64,000 nt of DNA from Psychromonas sp030397575 (GCF_046250175.1 NZ_CP176468.1), one strand, 5' to 3'. Positions 44,045 to 53,872 are shown, numbered from the stretch's first letter. Numbers and translations: made by a program. Notes: generated by a model not told the origin, from the letters alone.

Positions 44045-44395
44045 TTAGCGGTTAATATAATAAATATAAGCCGCTGTACTAGCTACATTGAAAAATATCA
44101 TTAGATAAAAATATCGGCGAAAGCTAACTTTAGTCGTTTTATGGTTAAATAACATTTGTCCCGCTAGGCTGCCAGGCCAACCAGAAAACAAAGCTAAGTA
44201 ATGAAAGTGTTTCTCCGGTGTTCTTTGCCATTGTTTAATGGCAGCTAACTTATCCATCCCATAAAGAACCACACTTAATACATTAATCGCCGCCATAAAA
44301 AGCAGTGACCAACTTGGTAGCCACTGAATTGATTGAAAATAAAAGACGGCTAAAACATAAATAGTAGCCAGTAAAATAAATAGCAGTTTATGCAC
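44045..44395 (-). CDS. DUF1294 family membrane protein
   Basis: 116 residues with three or four hydrophobic helices. The DUF1294 core is present: AAINVLSVVLYGMDKLAAIKQWQRTPEKHFHYLALFSGWPGSLAGQMLFNHKTTKVSFRRYF is recognisable by YGMDK, RTPE, GGxxGS-like GWPGS and HKTxK.SF. Function unknown. Its start is 2 bp after the stop of the FMN reductase gene. Confidence 0.85.
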   Translation of the reverse strand: MHKLLFILLATIYVLAVFYFQSIQWLPSWSLLFMAAINVLSVVLYGMDKLAAIKQWQRTPEKHFHYLALFSGWPGSLAGQMLFNHKTTKVSFRRYFYLMIFFNVASTAAYIYYINR

Positions 44396-44397
44396 GA

Positions 44398-44925
44398 TTA
44401 GTCGGTTAATTTAGCCACCAGCGAAATAAGTGCATTTTGCACTTTTTCATCGATCATTTTATTACTCACAATATCAAACACATCAAAAAAGTTAGGTACT
44501 GATAATGTGCCTTTCACATCTGCCGCAAAGTAAGAGGCAGAACCTGTTGCAGAAGCAAGTACAGATGCTGCTCCACTCGGACCCGGCGAGGTGGATAACA
44601 TCAACATAGGTGTATCCTGATAGACCTTCATATCAATACGAGAAGTCCAATCAAACAGGTTTTTGTAAGCAGCCGTGTAAGAGCCATTATGCTCTGCAAA
44701 TGAGATAATAATGACGTCTGCTTCAGTTATCTTTTCATAAAAGTCTAACGCTTGTTGGGGCTTTCCTAGTTTCACTTCACGCTGAATACTGTAAATTGGC
44801 ATCTCATAATCATTTATATCAAGCAACTCGACTTCAGCATCAGAAATTAGGCTGGCAGTGTACGCTGCTAACTTTTGATTAATTGAATTTTCAGAATTAC
44901 TCGCTGCAAATGCTAATACTTTCAT
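44398..44925 (-). CDS. NADPH-dependent FMN reductase family protein
   Basis: 175 residues with a flavodoxin-like fold. The phosphate-binding loop is FAASNSENSINQKLA (about 6-20), and the second flavin loop region ADVIIISFAEHNGSYTAAYKNLFDW (about 69-93) matches the YieF/azoreductase-like PEYN..x.P..LK..xD pattern, with EHN in place of PEYN. Probably a quinone or flavin reductase. Cotranscribed with the DUF1294 gene. Confidence 0.85.
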   Translation of the reverse strand: MKVLAFAASNSENSINQKLAAYTASLISDAEVELLDINDYEMPIYSIQREVKLGKPQQALDFYEKITEADVIIISFAEHNGSYTAAYKNLFDWTSRIDMKVYQDTPMLMLSTSPGPSGAASVLASATGSASYFAADVKGTLSVPNFFDVFDIVSNKMIDEKVQNALISLVAKLTD

Positions 44926-45338
44926 ATTAACTCCTTGTTATCTTGATGAAAATAAATCCCCCACTCAATAACTATACTACTTAAGCATTTTATTAGGATA
45001 AGAGCGGTAAATTCACTTATATTTCTAGATTAATACATACGCTTTAAAACGGCGTTATGCTAATGATTTTAATAATGTTAACCTTTAAAAACATCTTATC
45101 ACCTTCGTCAATTATTATTCAACGACGAGAATCGATATCATTTTCCTTGTTAGCAAACTTTTCAAGCTACGTCACTTATATAAAACGCAAGTGAAGCCAA
45201 AAAATAGGCGAAAAAAAAAGGTTAATGTAAACATCAACCTTTTAGTGACAGAAAATATAAGCTATAAAAAAACTAGTATAGCTCTGTACTACCTTATAAA
45301 AACATAGAGAATTATTTCTCCACAAAGATAAAATATCT
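44926..45338. other. Intergenic region with a terminator
   Basis: 413 bp without an ORF. Its only recognisable element is the minus-strand terminator at 45211-45245. Confidence 0.4.
45211..45245 (-). terminator. Terminator downstream of the small charged-protein gene
   Basis: AAAAGGTT-ATGT / ACAT-AACCTTTT stem with one mismatch; on the minus strand nine Ts follow. Confidence 0.8.
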
Positions 45339-45575
45339 TTAGCTATCTAGGTAATCTAAATCGTCGTAATCATCACCTAACAACTCTTTTAAACGTTTTC
45401 TTTCTTTAATTTCTTCAATGCTACGGCGTACTTTGCCTCGTTTTCTATCGTTCATTAATGCTTGTTTCTTTTTCACTGAAGAGTTCTCTTCATCCCAATC
45501 ATCTTCAGAAAAAAAGTCAACCATATCTTGTGTGTCGTCTTCAGTTTGTAGAGAGTTTCTATTACTATTTGCCAT
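45339..45575 (-). CDS. Small charged protein (PA3496/DUF3545-like)
   Basis: A 78-residue protein with an acidic N-terminal half, a basic centre (KKKQALMNDRKRGKVRRSIEEIKERKRLKELLG) and a very acidic end (DDYDDLDYLDS). The RRxIEExKExKRLKELL segment is like the small PA3496 (putative envelope integrity) or DUF3545 proteins of gammaproteobacteria. Start preceded by GGAG. No experimental function known to me. Confidence 0.65.
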   Translation of the reverse strand: MANSNRNSLQTEDDTQDMVDFFSEDDWDEENSSVKKKQALMNDRKRGKVRRSIEEIKERKRLKELLGDDYDDLDYLDS

Positions 45576-45923
45576 TTTAGTTCTCCAATCATGACAGTAT
45601 TGCTGAGCCGATTACCGGCTTATATAACTACAAAAATTAATTTTTAAATTGTGTGGTATGGGTGACTTTATTCAACTTTAAATAAATAACCATACACTCT
45701 CTTTTTAACTCATTATTCGAAAAATTCAATATAAATATTCAAAATAAATTAACTAAAAATTTATTTATTAAAAAATATGCGATTAGTGCATTATTTTAAT
45801 ACAGTTTTAAGCACCAGCTCCCTAAGTGGTCGGACATATAAATAACATTGATTAATAACAGAGAATATACAATCCATGTATAAGCAGTTACATTAAGCAC
45901 TTATTTATAAGACGATAAAAAGG
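45576..45923. other. Intergenic region upstream of the aldo/keto reductase
   Basis: 348 bp, extremely AT-rich in its centre. It divides two divergent genes; no specific element recognised. Confidence 0.4.
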
Positions 45924-45929
45924 GTGAAT

Positions 45930-46982
45930 ATGCAATTTTCAACTTTAGGTAGTAGCGGTGAGTCAGTTTCACGTATTTGTTTAGGCAGTATGACTTGGGG
46001 GTTACAAAACAACCAACAAGATGCAGACCAACAAATTGCTTATGCTTTAGCACAAAATATTAATTTTATTGATACCGCTGAGATGTATGCAGTGCCACCC
46101 TCTGCCGACACATACGGTAAGACAGAATCTATTATTGGTCATTATTTAAAAAATAACCCTAGTCAACGCCAAGACATCATTCTTGCGTCTAAAATTGCGG
46201 GTCCAGGATTACCTTGGGTAAGAGATGGTGGCCCCATTACTGGAGAAGCTGTTATCAGTGCTGTAGAGGCATCTTTAAAGCGTTTACAAACCGATTATAT
46301 CGACCTTTATCAATTACATTGGCCAAACCGCCAATCGCCTCATTTTGGTCGCCATCAACCAAACCATTTCAAGTTTTCTGACAGTGATGCAACACAACAA
46401 ACTGAATCCATGTTGGACGTATTACAAGGCTTAGAGAAGTGCGTAAAAGCTGGTAAAATTCGTCACTGTGGGTTATCTGATGATACACCATGGGGAATAA
46501 ACACCTTTTTAAAGTTGAGTGAGCAACATAACTTGCCACGCATGGTATCGATTCAAAATGAGTTTAATTTATTACATGCCAAAGATTGGCCATACTTGAT
46601 AGAGAATTGTGTGCATGAAGATATTGCTTATTTGCCTTGGTCACCTTTAGCAACAGGTATGCTAAGTGGAAAATACCTTGACGGGGCACGCCCTGAAGGT
46701 AGTCGTTGGACATTACAGCAACGCAATGGCTTATATCGTGATACAGAAAGCAGTAAACAAGCAATTAAAGCCTACCAAGAGATTGCAACAGCTAATGGCA
46801 TCACCACCGCCCAGTTAGCGTTAAAATGGTGTGACCAAGTAGACGGTGTAACATCAACGATCATTGGTGCAACCACTATGAAGCAACTAAAAGAAAACAT
46901 TGAAGCTTTTAAAGATCCGCTTTCTGAACAAGCATTGTCAGATATTAGTGAGATCATAAAGCTTTATCCAGCTCCGTATTAG
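45930..46982 (+). CDS. Aldo/keto reductase, Tas-like
   Basis: 350 residues from the ATG at 45930, after AGGGTG; a GTG two codons upstream is less likely. The AKR signature residues are visible: FIDTAEMYAVPPSADTYGKTESIIG (Asp/Tyr), LASKIAGPG (Lys), and YIDLYQLHWPNR (His). The AVPPSADTYGKTE stretch is typical of the Tas group. An NADPH-dependent reductase of carbonyl compounds; physiological substrate unknown. Confidence 0.92.
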   Translation: MQFSTLGSSGESVSRICLGSMTWGLQNNQQDADQQIAYALAQNINFIDTAEMYAVPPSADTYGKTESIIGHYLKNNPSQRQDIILASKIAGPGLPWVRDGGPITGEAVISAVEASLKRLQTDYIDLYQLHWPNRQSPHFGRHQPNHFKFSDSDATQQTESMLDVLQGLEKCVKAGKIRHCGLSDDTPWGINTFLKLSEQHNLPRMVSIQNEFNLLHAKDWPYLIENCVHEDIAYLPWSPLATGMLSGKYLDGARPEGSRWTLQQRNGLYRDTESSKQAIKAYQEIATANGITTAQLALKWCDQVDGVTSTIIGATTMKQLKENIEAFKDPLSEQALSDISEIIKLYPAPY

Positions 46983-46999
46983 CCAGTTATAGTTATTAC

Positions 47000-47028
47000 G
47001 TTAGCCTTACTATCACAGTATGGCTAAC
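47000..47028. terminator. Possible convergent terminator hairpin
   Basis: GTTAGCC / GGCTAAC arms with inner ACT/AGT pairs between the tas-like and polB stops. No T-run, so weak. Confidence 0.45.
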
Positions 47029-47039
47029 TCAAACTCCCA

Positions 47040-49463
47040 TTAAAATAATGACATTTGGTCTGACGTTATTAAGTTAAAATCCTTCCCTAATACCGGTAAA
47101 ATAGCTTCTGCAATTGGTTTTAATTGTTTATCAATGTATTGCTGATAATCAATATCTGAATGTAGGTATTCCTGTGGTTCAGGACCATTAACTGTCAGTA
47201 AATACCCAATTCTGCCTCGTTGCTGATAACGCAATGGCAACCCCAATGCGGCGTTTTGCTGATCTGCTAAACGTGCAGCTTTAACTTGTGGAGGCACATT
47301 CTTAACATAATCAGCTAAGGGCCGACGTAAACGTTTATGGTAGACCAACTTATCATCTAATTGACCTTGCTTGAGTTGCTCAATAGTCTCCATGATATAA
47401 GCTTCTACCGGCTGCTCTGAAAATATTTTTTTATAAAGCGTCTTCTGAAAGTTTTGCGCTAATTCAGTCCAATCCGAGCGAACCGTTTCTAGCCCTTTAA
47501 ACACTATCTCTTCGCCCTTATCGGTCATAGTTAAACCTGCATAACGTTTTTTAGATCCCGTATCTTGGCCACGTAAAGTAGGCATAAAAAATTTCGAAAA
47601 AGCAGTTTCAAACTCAATCTCTAAGAAACAATCTAAATCGAACTCTTCGCGTAGCCTAGCTTCCCAATATTGGTTAATATCAGTCGCTAATTGCTTCCCA
47701 ATCTCCATCGCTTGCTGCTGATCAGTACAATTTTTTAAATAAACAAATGTAGAATCTGTATCTCCATAAATAACCTGCTGCCCCTGCGCTTCAATGAATT
47801 GAGCCGTATCTTGCATTATTTGATGACCACGTAACGTGATCGAACTCGCTAAACGGGTATCATGAAAACGACAACCGGCAGAGCCTAATACACCATACAT
47901 ACTATTCATAATAATCTTAATAGCATGTTGAAAGGCATGGTTTTTCTCTTTTTTAGCCTGCTCACGCGCAGCAGTTAAGGTGTTGATAATTTTAGGCAAA
48001 TGATGTGCTGTTCGACTAAATCTAGCCCCCCTAAAACCCGGAATAGTGTCATTTTCAGGTGCTAATAATCCTTCTACCATCCCTAGTGGATCTATTTTAA
48101 AACTCCGCATGATATTAGGGTACAGAGACTTAAAGTCTAAAACTAATACCCATTGATATAACCCAGGCACCGAGTCCATCACAAAGCCACCCGGTGAGTG
48201 TTGTGCTTGTACATCCCCTAAGTTAGGTGCAATGTAACCACTGCGGTGTAATAACGGTAAATACAGGTTAATAAATGCGGCAACTGATGCACCACGTCTA
48301 TCTAAAGCAAGTCCCGTCAAACGTGCTCGTTGAATGGTATATTCAGCGAGTTGTTTATGTTCAAAAATACGCTCTACTAGCAAACAATCTTGTAGGTTGT
48401 AACGTGCTAATGTTAAGGGTTCTTGTTCAAATTGACGCTTAATTTCGAGGCCTTTATCGCTATTATTAGCGATCAACTTCCCTTCCCCAAATAAACTTTG
48501 ACTAACATACTCTAAACTATAGCTTTCAAAGTGTAGACTGGCATTCTTTAATGCATCTATACCGTCCAATACGACTCGACCATTTAAGATTACTGAGCCT
48601 GATTCAGGGTCATCTCTATGCGTTAACCACTTTAATGCACTTCCATCACGACCAATGGTTAAAGGGACATTCAATAACTGCGCCCTTTTGGCTAATAAAC
48701 GCATATCAAAGTTGCCAACAGCCCAACCAATAATCGCATCAGGATCATATTGCTCAAACCAACGAATCAACGCCAATAATAATGCCCGTTCATCTTTAAC
48801 CCAGCACACATTAATATCATCGGCAGCTTGAGGACGACCTATCATCAATACCGTATGATGTGCTTGCTGTGCTTCTCCTACATTACCCATACTTAAAGCG
48901 ATGCTGTATAACTCACTGTGTGGGCTACACTCCACATCCAATGAAACCATGCTTAAATGGCTATTGGCTTCAATGACTTCAGCATTAGCTTCACTCGACA
49001 CAGTCGCTTGCTGACAGGACCAATAAGATCCTAGCCAGTCGATTTGACCTGACACTTTCACAACACCATAGATAAAACGCTCCATTAAAAAACGATCGCT
49101 TAATTTAATATCTCCTTCATAGGTAGCAATACCTTGTTGCATTAAAGCGAGTTGGCACCACTTATGGAGTTGTTGCTTAGCAGTATAAATAGCACAGACT
49201 TTTTGCCCATTAAAGGTTTTAAGCTCAATGGGTCTAATAAAGTCTGGGAAGCAATTTTCTTGTTTCCAAAGCGCTTCAGCCTGTTCTAAATGGGCTTGTT
49301 CGATGAGAAAAACATAACGTTGTTGGGGAATAACAATACGGCATGGACCACGTTCAGTGCTTAACCAAAATATCAGGTTAACACCATTCGTAGTTTCGAC
49401 TTGTTGACGAGATAAAATCAGGCCTGATAGGGAAGTAATAGAAGATTCGCTCATGACCTGCAT
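47040..49463 (-). CDS. polB: DNA polymerase II
   Basis: 807 residues, family B. Exonuclease motifs: LDVECS (Exo I), NFDMRLL (Exo II), YNLQDCLLV (Exo III). Polymerase motifs: LDFKSLYPNIMRSF (A), KIIMNSMYGVLGS (B), YGDTDSTFVY (C). All catalytic acids are in place. Slightly longer than E. coli Pol II. The start may be the ATG at 49461-49463 or three codons later; neither has a clear ribosome site, but a TATAAT-like box lies just upstream. No LexA box seen. Role: translesion and repair synthesis. Confidence 0.96.
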   Translation of the reverse strand: MQVMSESSITSLSGLILSRQQVETTNGVNLIFWLSTERGPCRIVIPQQRYVFLIEQAHLEQAEALWKQENCFPDFIRPIELKTFNGQKVCAIYTAKQQLHKWCQLALMQQGIATYEGDIKLSDRFLMERFIYGVVKVSGQIDWLGSYWSCQQATVSSEANAEVIEANSHLSMVSLDVECSPHSELYSIALSMGNVGEAQQAHHTVLMIGRPQAADDINVCWVKDERALLLALIRWFEQYDPDAIIGWAVGNFDMRLLAKRAQLLNVPLTIGRDGSALKWLTHRDDPESGSVILNGRVVLDGIDALKNASLHFESYSLEYVSQSLFGEGKLIANNSDKGLEIKRQFEQEPLTLARYNLQDCLLVERIFEHKQLAEYTIQRARLTGLALDRRGASVAAFINLYLPLLHRSGYIAPNLGDVQAQHSPGGFVMDSVPGLYQWVLVLDFKSLYPNIMRSFKIDPLGMVEGLLAPENDTIPGFRGARFSRTAHHLPKIINTLTAAREQAKKEKNHAFQHAIKIIMNSMYGVLGSAGCRFHDTRLASSITLRGHQIMQDTAQFIEAQGQQVIYGDTDSTFVYLKNCTDQQQAMEIGKQLATDINQYWEARLREEFDLDCFLEIEFETAFSKFFMPTLRGQDTGSKKRYAGLTMTDKGEEIVFKGLETVRSDWTELAQNFQKTLYKKIFSEQPVEAYIMETIEQLKQGQLDDKLVYHKRLRRPLADYVKNVPPQVKAARLADQQNAALGLPLRYQQRGRIGYLLTVNGPEPQEYLHSDIDYQQYIDKQLKPIAEAILPVLGKDFNLITSDQMSLF

Positions 49464-49492
49464 ATTATACTAAATAATATGATAAAGGGAGA

Positions 49493-49518
49493 AACAAGGA
49501 GCATTGAAGCTCCTTGTT
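49493..49518. terminator. Hairpin after uraA
   Basis: AACAAGGAGC-ATTGAA-GCTCCTTGTT, a perfect 10-bp stem 10 bp beyond the uraA stop. T-run weak. Confidence 0.65.
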
Positions 49519-49527
49519 AATCAAAAC

Positions 49528-50793
49528 TTATAGACGATGACGCGGTAAAAATAGGTTCAGTAGAATAGCAACAATACCGCACAAACTTACACCCTGTAAG
49601 CTAAATGAGCCAATACCTAATGCCATACCACCGATACCAAACACTAAGGTAACGGAAACAATACACATGTTACGTGGTTGTGATAAATCAACACGATGGC
49701 GAATCATGGTATTCAGGCCTACCGAAGCAATAGTACCAAATAACAGCATCATGATACCGCCCATTACTGCACCAGGAATAGTTTGCAATACAGCTCCGAA
49801 TTTACCTACAAATGCCAATAAAATAGCAATAATAGCAGCCCACCACATGATTTTAGGGTTAAAATTACGCGTTAGCATCACTGCACCGGTTACTTCTGAA
49901 TAAGTCGTATTAGGCGGTCCACCAAATAATGAAGCAGCACTAGTTGCAATACCGTCCCCTAGTAAAGTGCGGTGTAAGCCTGGCTTTTTCAGGTAATCTT
50001 TCCCGGTAACATTACTGATCGCTAAAATATCCCCTACATGTTCAACGGCTGGGGCAATAGCAACAGGTATCATGAATAATACCGCATGCCAATTCCACTC
50101 AGGTGCAACAAACTTAGGCACACTTAACCAAGCAGCGTTACTGATGGCACTAAAATCTACAACACCAAACAAAAAAGCAAGAATATAGCCCACTAATACA
50201 CCACAAAATATTGGTACTAGTTTGAAGATGCCCTTAGCTAATGTTGACACTAATAAAGTGGTCACCAATGCAGAGAAAGAGATGATCATCGCGGTATTTT
50301 GATCCATCAATACCGCACTTGCATCCCCGGTTTTACCTAACGCCATATTGACGGCAACAGGCGCTAACCCCAGGCCAATCACCATGATCACAGGGCCAAC
50401 TACTACAGGTGGTAATAAACGATGAATAAAACCGACGCCTTTTAACTTCACTGCATAAGACATCAACATATACACCACACCAGCGGCAAACAAACCAGAC
50501 ATAGTTGATGCGATACCCCACGTTTGAACGCCATAGGCAATAGGAGCGATAAACGCAAAGCTAGATGCGAGGAAAATCGGTACTTGTCCTTTGGTGACAA
50601 AATGGAACAATAATGTACCAATACCGGCAGTGAATAACGCTACATTTGGATCTAAACCAGTAATCAAAGGCATTAATACCAATGCACCAAAAGCAACGAA
50701 TAACATTTGAGAGCCAGCAAGTGCTTGCTGAAATAATGTTAGGTTAGCTGTGCTATCTAGCTCAGCTGAGTCAGAGGAAAGACTATCTGACAT
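49528..50793 (-). CDS. uraA: Uracil permease (NCS2 family)
   Basis: 421 residues with about 14 membrane helices. NCS2 signatures: AIAPAVEHVGDILAISNVTGKDYL (with the His-Glu pair around AVEH) and the substrate motif GGPPNTTYSEVTGAV. The GPPNTTY form is that of uracil permeases rather than xanthine permeases. It follows upp on the same strand with a 115-bp hairpin-bearing gap, matching the common upp-uraA salvage operon. Confidence 0.94.
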   Translation of the reverse strand: MSDSLSSDSAELDSTANLTLFQQALAGSQMLFVAFGALVLMPLITGLDPNVALFTAGIGTLLFHFVTKGQVPIFLASSFAFIAPIAYGVQTWGIASTMSGLFAAGVVYMLMSYAVKLKGVGFIHRLLPPVVVGPVIMVIGLGLAPVAVNMALGKTGDASAVLMDQNTAMIISFSALVTTLLVSTLAKGIFKLVPIFCGVLVGYILAFLFGVVDFSAISNAAWLSVPKFVAPEWNWHAVLFMIPVAIAPAVEHVGDILAISNVTGKDYLKKPGLHRTLLGDGIATSAASLFGGPPNTTYSEVTGAVMLTRNFNPKIMWWAAIIAILLAFVGKFGAVLQTIPGAVMGGIMMLLFGTIASVGLNTMIRHRVDLSQPRNMCIVSVTLVFGIGGMALGIGSFSLQGVSLCGIVAILLNLFLPRHRL

Positions 50794-50827
50794 AATAAAT
50801 TCCCTTTACTAAAAACGAATGAAATAG

Positions 50828-50869
50828 ATAAATCGACTTATTTTACTGAGGTAAAGTAAGTCGATTTAT
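50828..50869 (-). promoter_or_regulatory. Intercistronic hairpin between upp and uraA
   Basis: 19-nt arms (50828-50846 and 50851-50869), complementary except for one position that would be a G-U pair, with a 4-nt loop. There is no long T-run. It could be a partial terminator, attenuator or processing site. Confidence 0.6.
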
Positions 50870-50908
50870 TCATAAAATATGATGTTGTTAAGTTATGCTT
50901 TGATGGCG

Positions 50909-51535
50909 TTACTTAGTACCAAAGATTTTATCGCCAGCATCGCCTAAACCAGGAACGATGTAACCATGCTCATTCAAATGAGAATCAATTGATGCGGTGT
51001 AAACTTCAATATCTGGATGTGCTGCCTCTAGTGCTTTTAAGCCTTCAGGCGCTGCCACTAAGATCAGTACTTTAATGTTTGTACAGCCACTTTCTTTAAT
51101 CAAATCAAGGGTTGAAATCATTGAGCCACCAGTCGCTAACATTGGGTCAACCACTAATGCCATACGTTGATCGATTTGGCTTACTAACTTTTGGAAATAT
51201 GGCACTGGCTCTAGTGTTTCTTCGTCACGGTAAATTCCTACTACACTGACTTTTGCACTTGGAATATAATCAAGCACACCATCCATCATACCTAAACCTG
51301 CACGCAAAATAGGCACAACTGTTACCTTTTTACCTTCAATTTGCTGTATTTCTATCTCACCTTCCCAACCTTGAATTTTCACAGTTTCTAATGATAAGTC
51401 ATTAGTCGCCTCATAGGTTAATAAGCTTGACACTTCACGTGCTAATTCACGAAAACGTTTAGTACTAATATTAGCTTCGCGTAATAAACCTAACTTATGC
51501 TGGATAAGTGGATGTTTTACTTCAATGACTTTCAT
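50909..51535 (-). CDS. upp: Uracil phosphoribosyltransferase
   Basis: 208 residues (the usual Upp length) from the ATG at 51533-51535, preceded by GGAG; the frame runs further upstream but without a site. It starts MKVIEVKHPLIQHKLGLLR. The PRPP-binding loop is VDPMLATGGSMISTLDLI and the uracil-binding end is HGYIVPGLGDAGDKIFGTK. Makes UMP from uracil and PRPP. Confidence 0.97.
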   Translation of the reverse strand: MKVIEVKHPLIQHKLGLLREANISTKRFRELAREVSSLLTYEATNDLSLETVKIQGWEGEIEIQQIEGKKVTVVPILRAGLGMMDGVLDYIPSAKVSVVGIYRDEETLEPVPYFQKLVSQIDQRMALVVDPMLATGGSMISTLDLIKESGCTNIKVLILVAAPEGLKALEAAHPDIEVYTASIDSHLNEHGYIVPGLGDAGDKIFGTK

Positions 51536-51664
51536 GCTGTGTCTCCAAATGAATAAAATGTTAAAATCGACCGATCTTAGCAAGATAAAATATATCAATG
51601 TATGTGCTACATCATTATAAATTGAAATTAGATCTTTTTGTTAAATTTAGTCAATTTTTAAAAC

Positions 51665-51693
51665 AAAAAAGGCTAAAGGTTTCCCTCTAGCCT
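51665..51693 (-). terminator. Terminator of amtB
   Basis: AGGCTAGAGG-GAAA-CCTTTAGCCT stem (minus strand) with one G-U pair, followed by TTTTTTG. Confidence 0.9.
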
Positions 51694-51727
51694 GTTGATT
51701 TAAATAATTATTAATAACAAAGTTTAT

Positions 51728-52945
51728 CTAGTTATTGTTTAAATTAGTGGCGCCTATTTTATGAATTGCTATATCAGCTCCCTTGAACTCATCTTCTTCA
51801 TCTAAGCGAATTGGTGTAATCGCATTGACGACCTTATAAACAACAAAGCCGCCAATAACAGCAAATACAATACCAGCAAGTGAACCAATTAATTGGCTCA
51901 TAAAAGTAACACCGCCTAAGCCACCAAAGCTTTCTAAACCAAAGATACCTGCAGCAATCCCCCCCCATAGACCACAGACACCATGCAAAGGCCACACACC
52001 TAATACATCATCAAAATGAGAGAATTTATTTTGCACATAAGTAAACAACCAAACAAATAATCCACCAGCAACTAAACCTGTCATCAGAGCACCAATCGGA
52101 TGCATAAGATCTGAACCTGCACAAACAGCCACTAAACCAGCTAACGGACCATTATGGATAAAGCCTGGGTCTTTTTTGCCAATCAATAAAGAACTGATAA
52201 TACCGCCTACCATCGCCATCAAAGAGTTCATCGCAACCAATCCGCTAATACCCTCAATAGCCTGGGCAGACATGACATTAAAACCAAACCAGCCAATAGA
52301 TAAAATCCAAGCACCTAATGCTAACAACGGGATATTTGACGGAGCAAATGCAATCACTTTACCTTGGCGGTAACGTCCATTTCGGCTACCTAAAACAATA
52401 ATAGCGGCAAAAGCAATCCACCCACCTACGCCATGTACAACTATTGAGCCAGCAAAATCATGGAAAGCAGCACCAAAATTAGCCGTTAACCAATCTTGAA
52501 AGCCGTAATTACCATTCCAAATAATTCCTTCAAACAATGGATATACAAGGCCAACACATAAAGCCGCTGCAATGAGCATTGGATTAAACTTTGCTCTTTC
52601 AGCAACACCACCAGAAATAATTGCAGGGATCGCCGCAGCAAAAGTCATTAAGAAGAAGAATTTAACTAATTGATAGCCATTATTTTCCGCTAACACAGCG
52701 GCACTATCGAAAAAAGTAACGCCATAAGCTAACCAATAACCGAAGAAAAAATAAACCAATGCAGAGACACCAAAGTCAGACATAATTTTAACCAAAGCAT
52801 TCACTTGGTTTTTATGGCGTACCGTGCCGACTTCTAAAAAAGCAAAGCCTGCATGCATGGCAAATACCATGATCGCGCCTAATAAAATAAATAAGGTATC
52901 CGCACTGTTAATTAGTGCTGTGACATGATTTTGTACTAAGTCCAT
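51728..52945 (-). CDS. amtB: Ammonium transporter AmtB
   Basis: 405 residues with eleven membrane helices. Amt signatures: FAFLEVGTVRHKN, HDFAGSIVVHGVGGWIAFAA (twin-His channel, first His) and WPLHGVCGLWGGIAAG (second). No glnK is adjacent, unlike the usual glnK-amtB pair, and no sigma-54 promoter was seen in the 430 bp upstream. It lacks the N-terminal signal peptide of E. coli AmtB. Confidence 0.94.
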   Translation of the reverse strand: MDLVQNHVTALINSADTLFILLGAIMVFAMHAGFAFLEVGTVRHKNQVNALVKIMSDFGVSALVYFFFGYWLAYGVTFFDSAAVLAENNGYQLVKFFFLMTFAAAIPAIISGGVAERAKFNPMLIAAALCVGLVYPLFEGIIWNGNYGFQDWLTANFGAAFHDFAGSIVVHGVGGWIAFAAIIVLGSRNGRYRQGKVIAFAPSNIPLLALGAWILSIGWFGFNVMSAQAIEGISGLVAMNSLMAMVGGIISSLLIGKKDPGFIHNGPLAGLVAVCAGSDLMHPIGALMTGLVAGGLFVWLFTYVQNKFSHFDDVLGVWPLHGVCGLWGGIAAGIFGLESFGGLGGVTFMSQLIGSLAGIVFAVIGGFVVYKVVNAITPIRLDEEDEFKGADIAIHKIGATNLNNN

Positions 52946-53381
52946 CTCTTCCTCTTTAACATCCTTAAAAAATTGAAGCGAACCTTACCCGATAAATGCT
53001 TTAGTTAACAATTACTTTATCCTCTTTTCTGTATTTTTTTTGATATCAAATCAAGATTAGGCGAAAAAATCCCAGCTAATAATTTAGAGACGATCTGACT
53101 TTATAAAAACAAGATATTTAGTTAATTTAAATCACAATAAATAGAGAGTAATTATTTTTGTACGCCAATAAAGAAAAGCATCAGGAGGTGTAATTAATCC
53201 AATAACTTTCAATATTTATCAATAGGTAGTTTCAAAATAGATGGAGTTCTCAATGCAAATGTTACATTACAACATTTTACTGATTTAATAGATAACTAGG
53301 TTGGCTAACATTGGATCTTGATACAAATAAAAGTACGTATATTAATGCGCTTTCCTTACCTTACTTTCATATTGCCAACCC
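52946..53381. other. Intergenic region upstream of amtB
   Basis: About 435 bp without a recognisable gene, presumably containing the amtB promoter. Its right end runs into the decayed ABC ATPase. Confidence 0.4.
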
Positions 53382-53736
53382 GCTTCCTTAGAGTTAAATG
53401 CATTAACTTGGTCACCTTACCGCAACAAACAGCGACTTAAACCCATTAGCCTTGATCTAAAAGCAGGTGAGTTTGCTGCTGTTGTTGATCCCAATGGCGC
53501 AGGAAAAACCAGCTTATTACGCTGCTTGTATAGAGTAAATAAACCGACACATGGCGAAGTATTACTCGATGGCCAATAATATTTGGTCATTATCAGGACG
53601 CCTGTGTGCTCAACATATTGCCACTGTATTACAAGATATAGGAGCAGAGTTTGCTTTGACAGTATTTGAAATGGTTGAAATAGACTTAATACCTAGAGCA
53701 ACAGGCTGGAAACGAACGTTATCAGATATTGACTCT
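53382..53736 (+). pseudogene. Decayed ABC transporter ATPase (FecE/siderophore type)
   Basis: The translation reads LELNALTWSPYRNK, then PISLDLKAGEFAAVVDPNGAGKTSLLRCL (a Walker A in which the usual VGPNGAGKTS has Asp for the first Gly) and GEVLLDG. One extra T at about 53577 then shifts the frame; the next frame continues IWSLSGRLCAQHIATVLQDIGAEFALTVFEMVEIDLIPRA, exactly what follows in iron-siderophore or cobalamin ATPases. No start codon remains, and about half the protein (signature, Walker B) is missing. The fragment ends where tRNA-Asn sequence begins (53737). Confidence 0.85.
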
Positions 53737-53848
53737 ATTAACAGTCCGTTGTATTGATTTCGACACCATTCATAGTCTTCAACCAAGCGATGCTTATTAC
53801 AACCCAATAACAGTACTCAAATGGCTCTACCAACTAAGCTAAACAGGA
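53737..53848 (-). pseudogene. Degenerate tRNA-Asn unit a (15-nt tRNA remnant, 54-nt segment, 5' half)
   Basis: 53737-53751 matches the anticodon region of tRNA-Asn. 53752-53805 is a non-tRNA segment shared with unit b. 53806-53848 is a 43-nt 5' tRNA half (carrying one change in the acceptor strand, AACAGGA). Unit a and its following A-rich stretch are a near-copy of unit b. Confidence 0.8.
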
Positions 53849-53872
53849 ATAAAATTTAACACTAAAAATTTT

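Noticed and set aside
52946..53381. Sigma-54 promoter and NtrC sites before amtB.
   Set aside because: I looked for GG-N10-GC and GGTGCA motifs on the minus strand and found none convincing.
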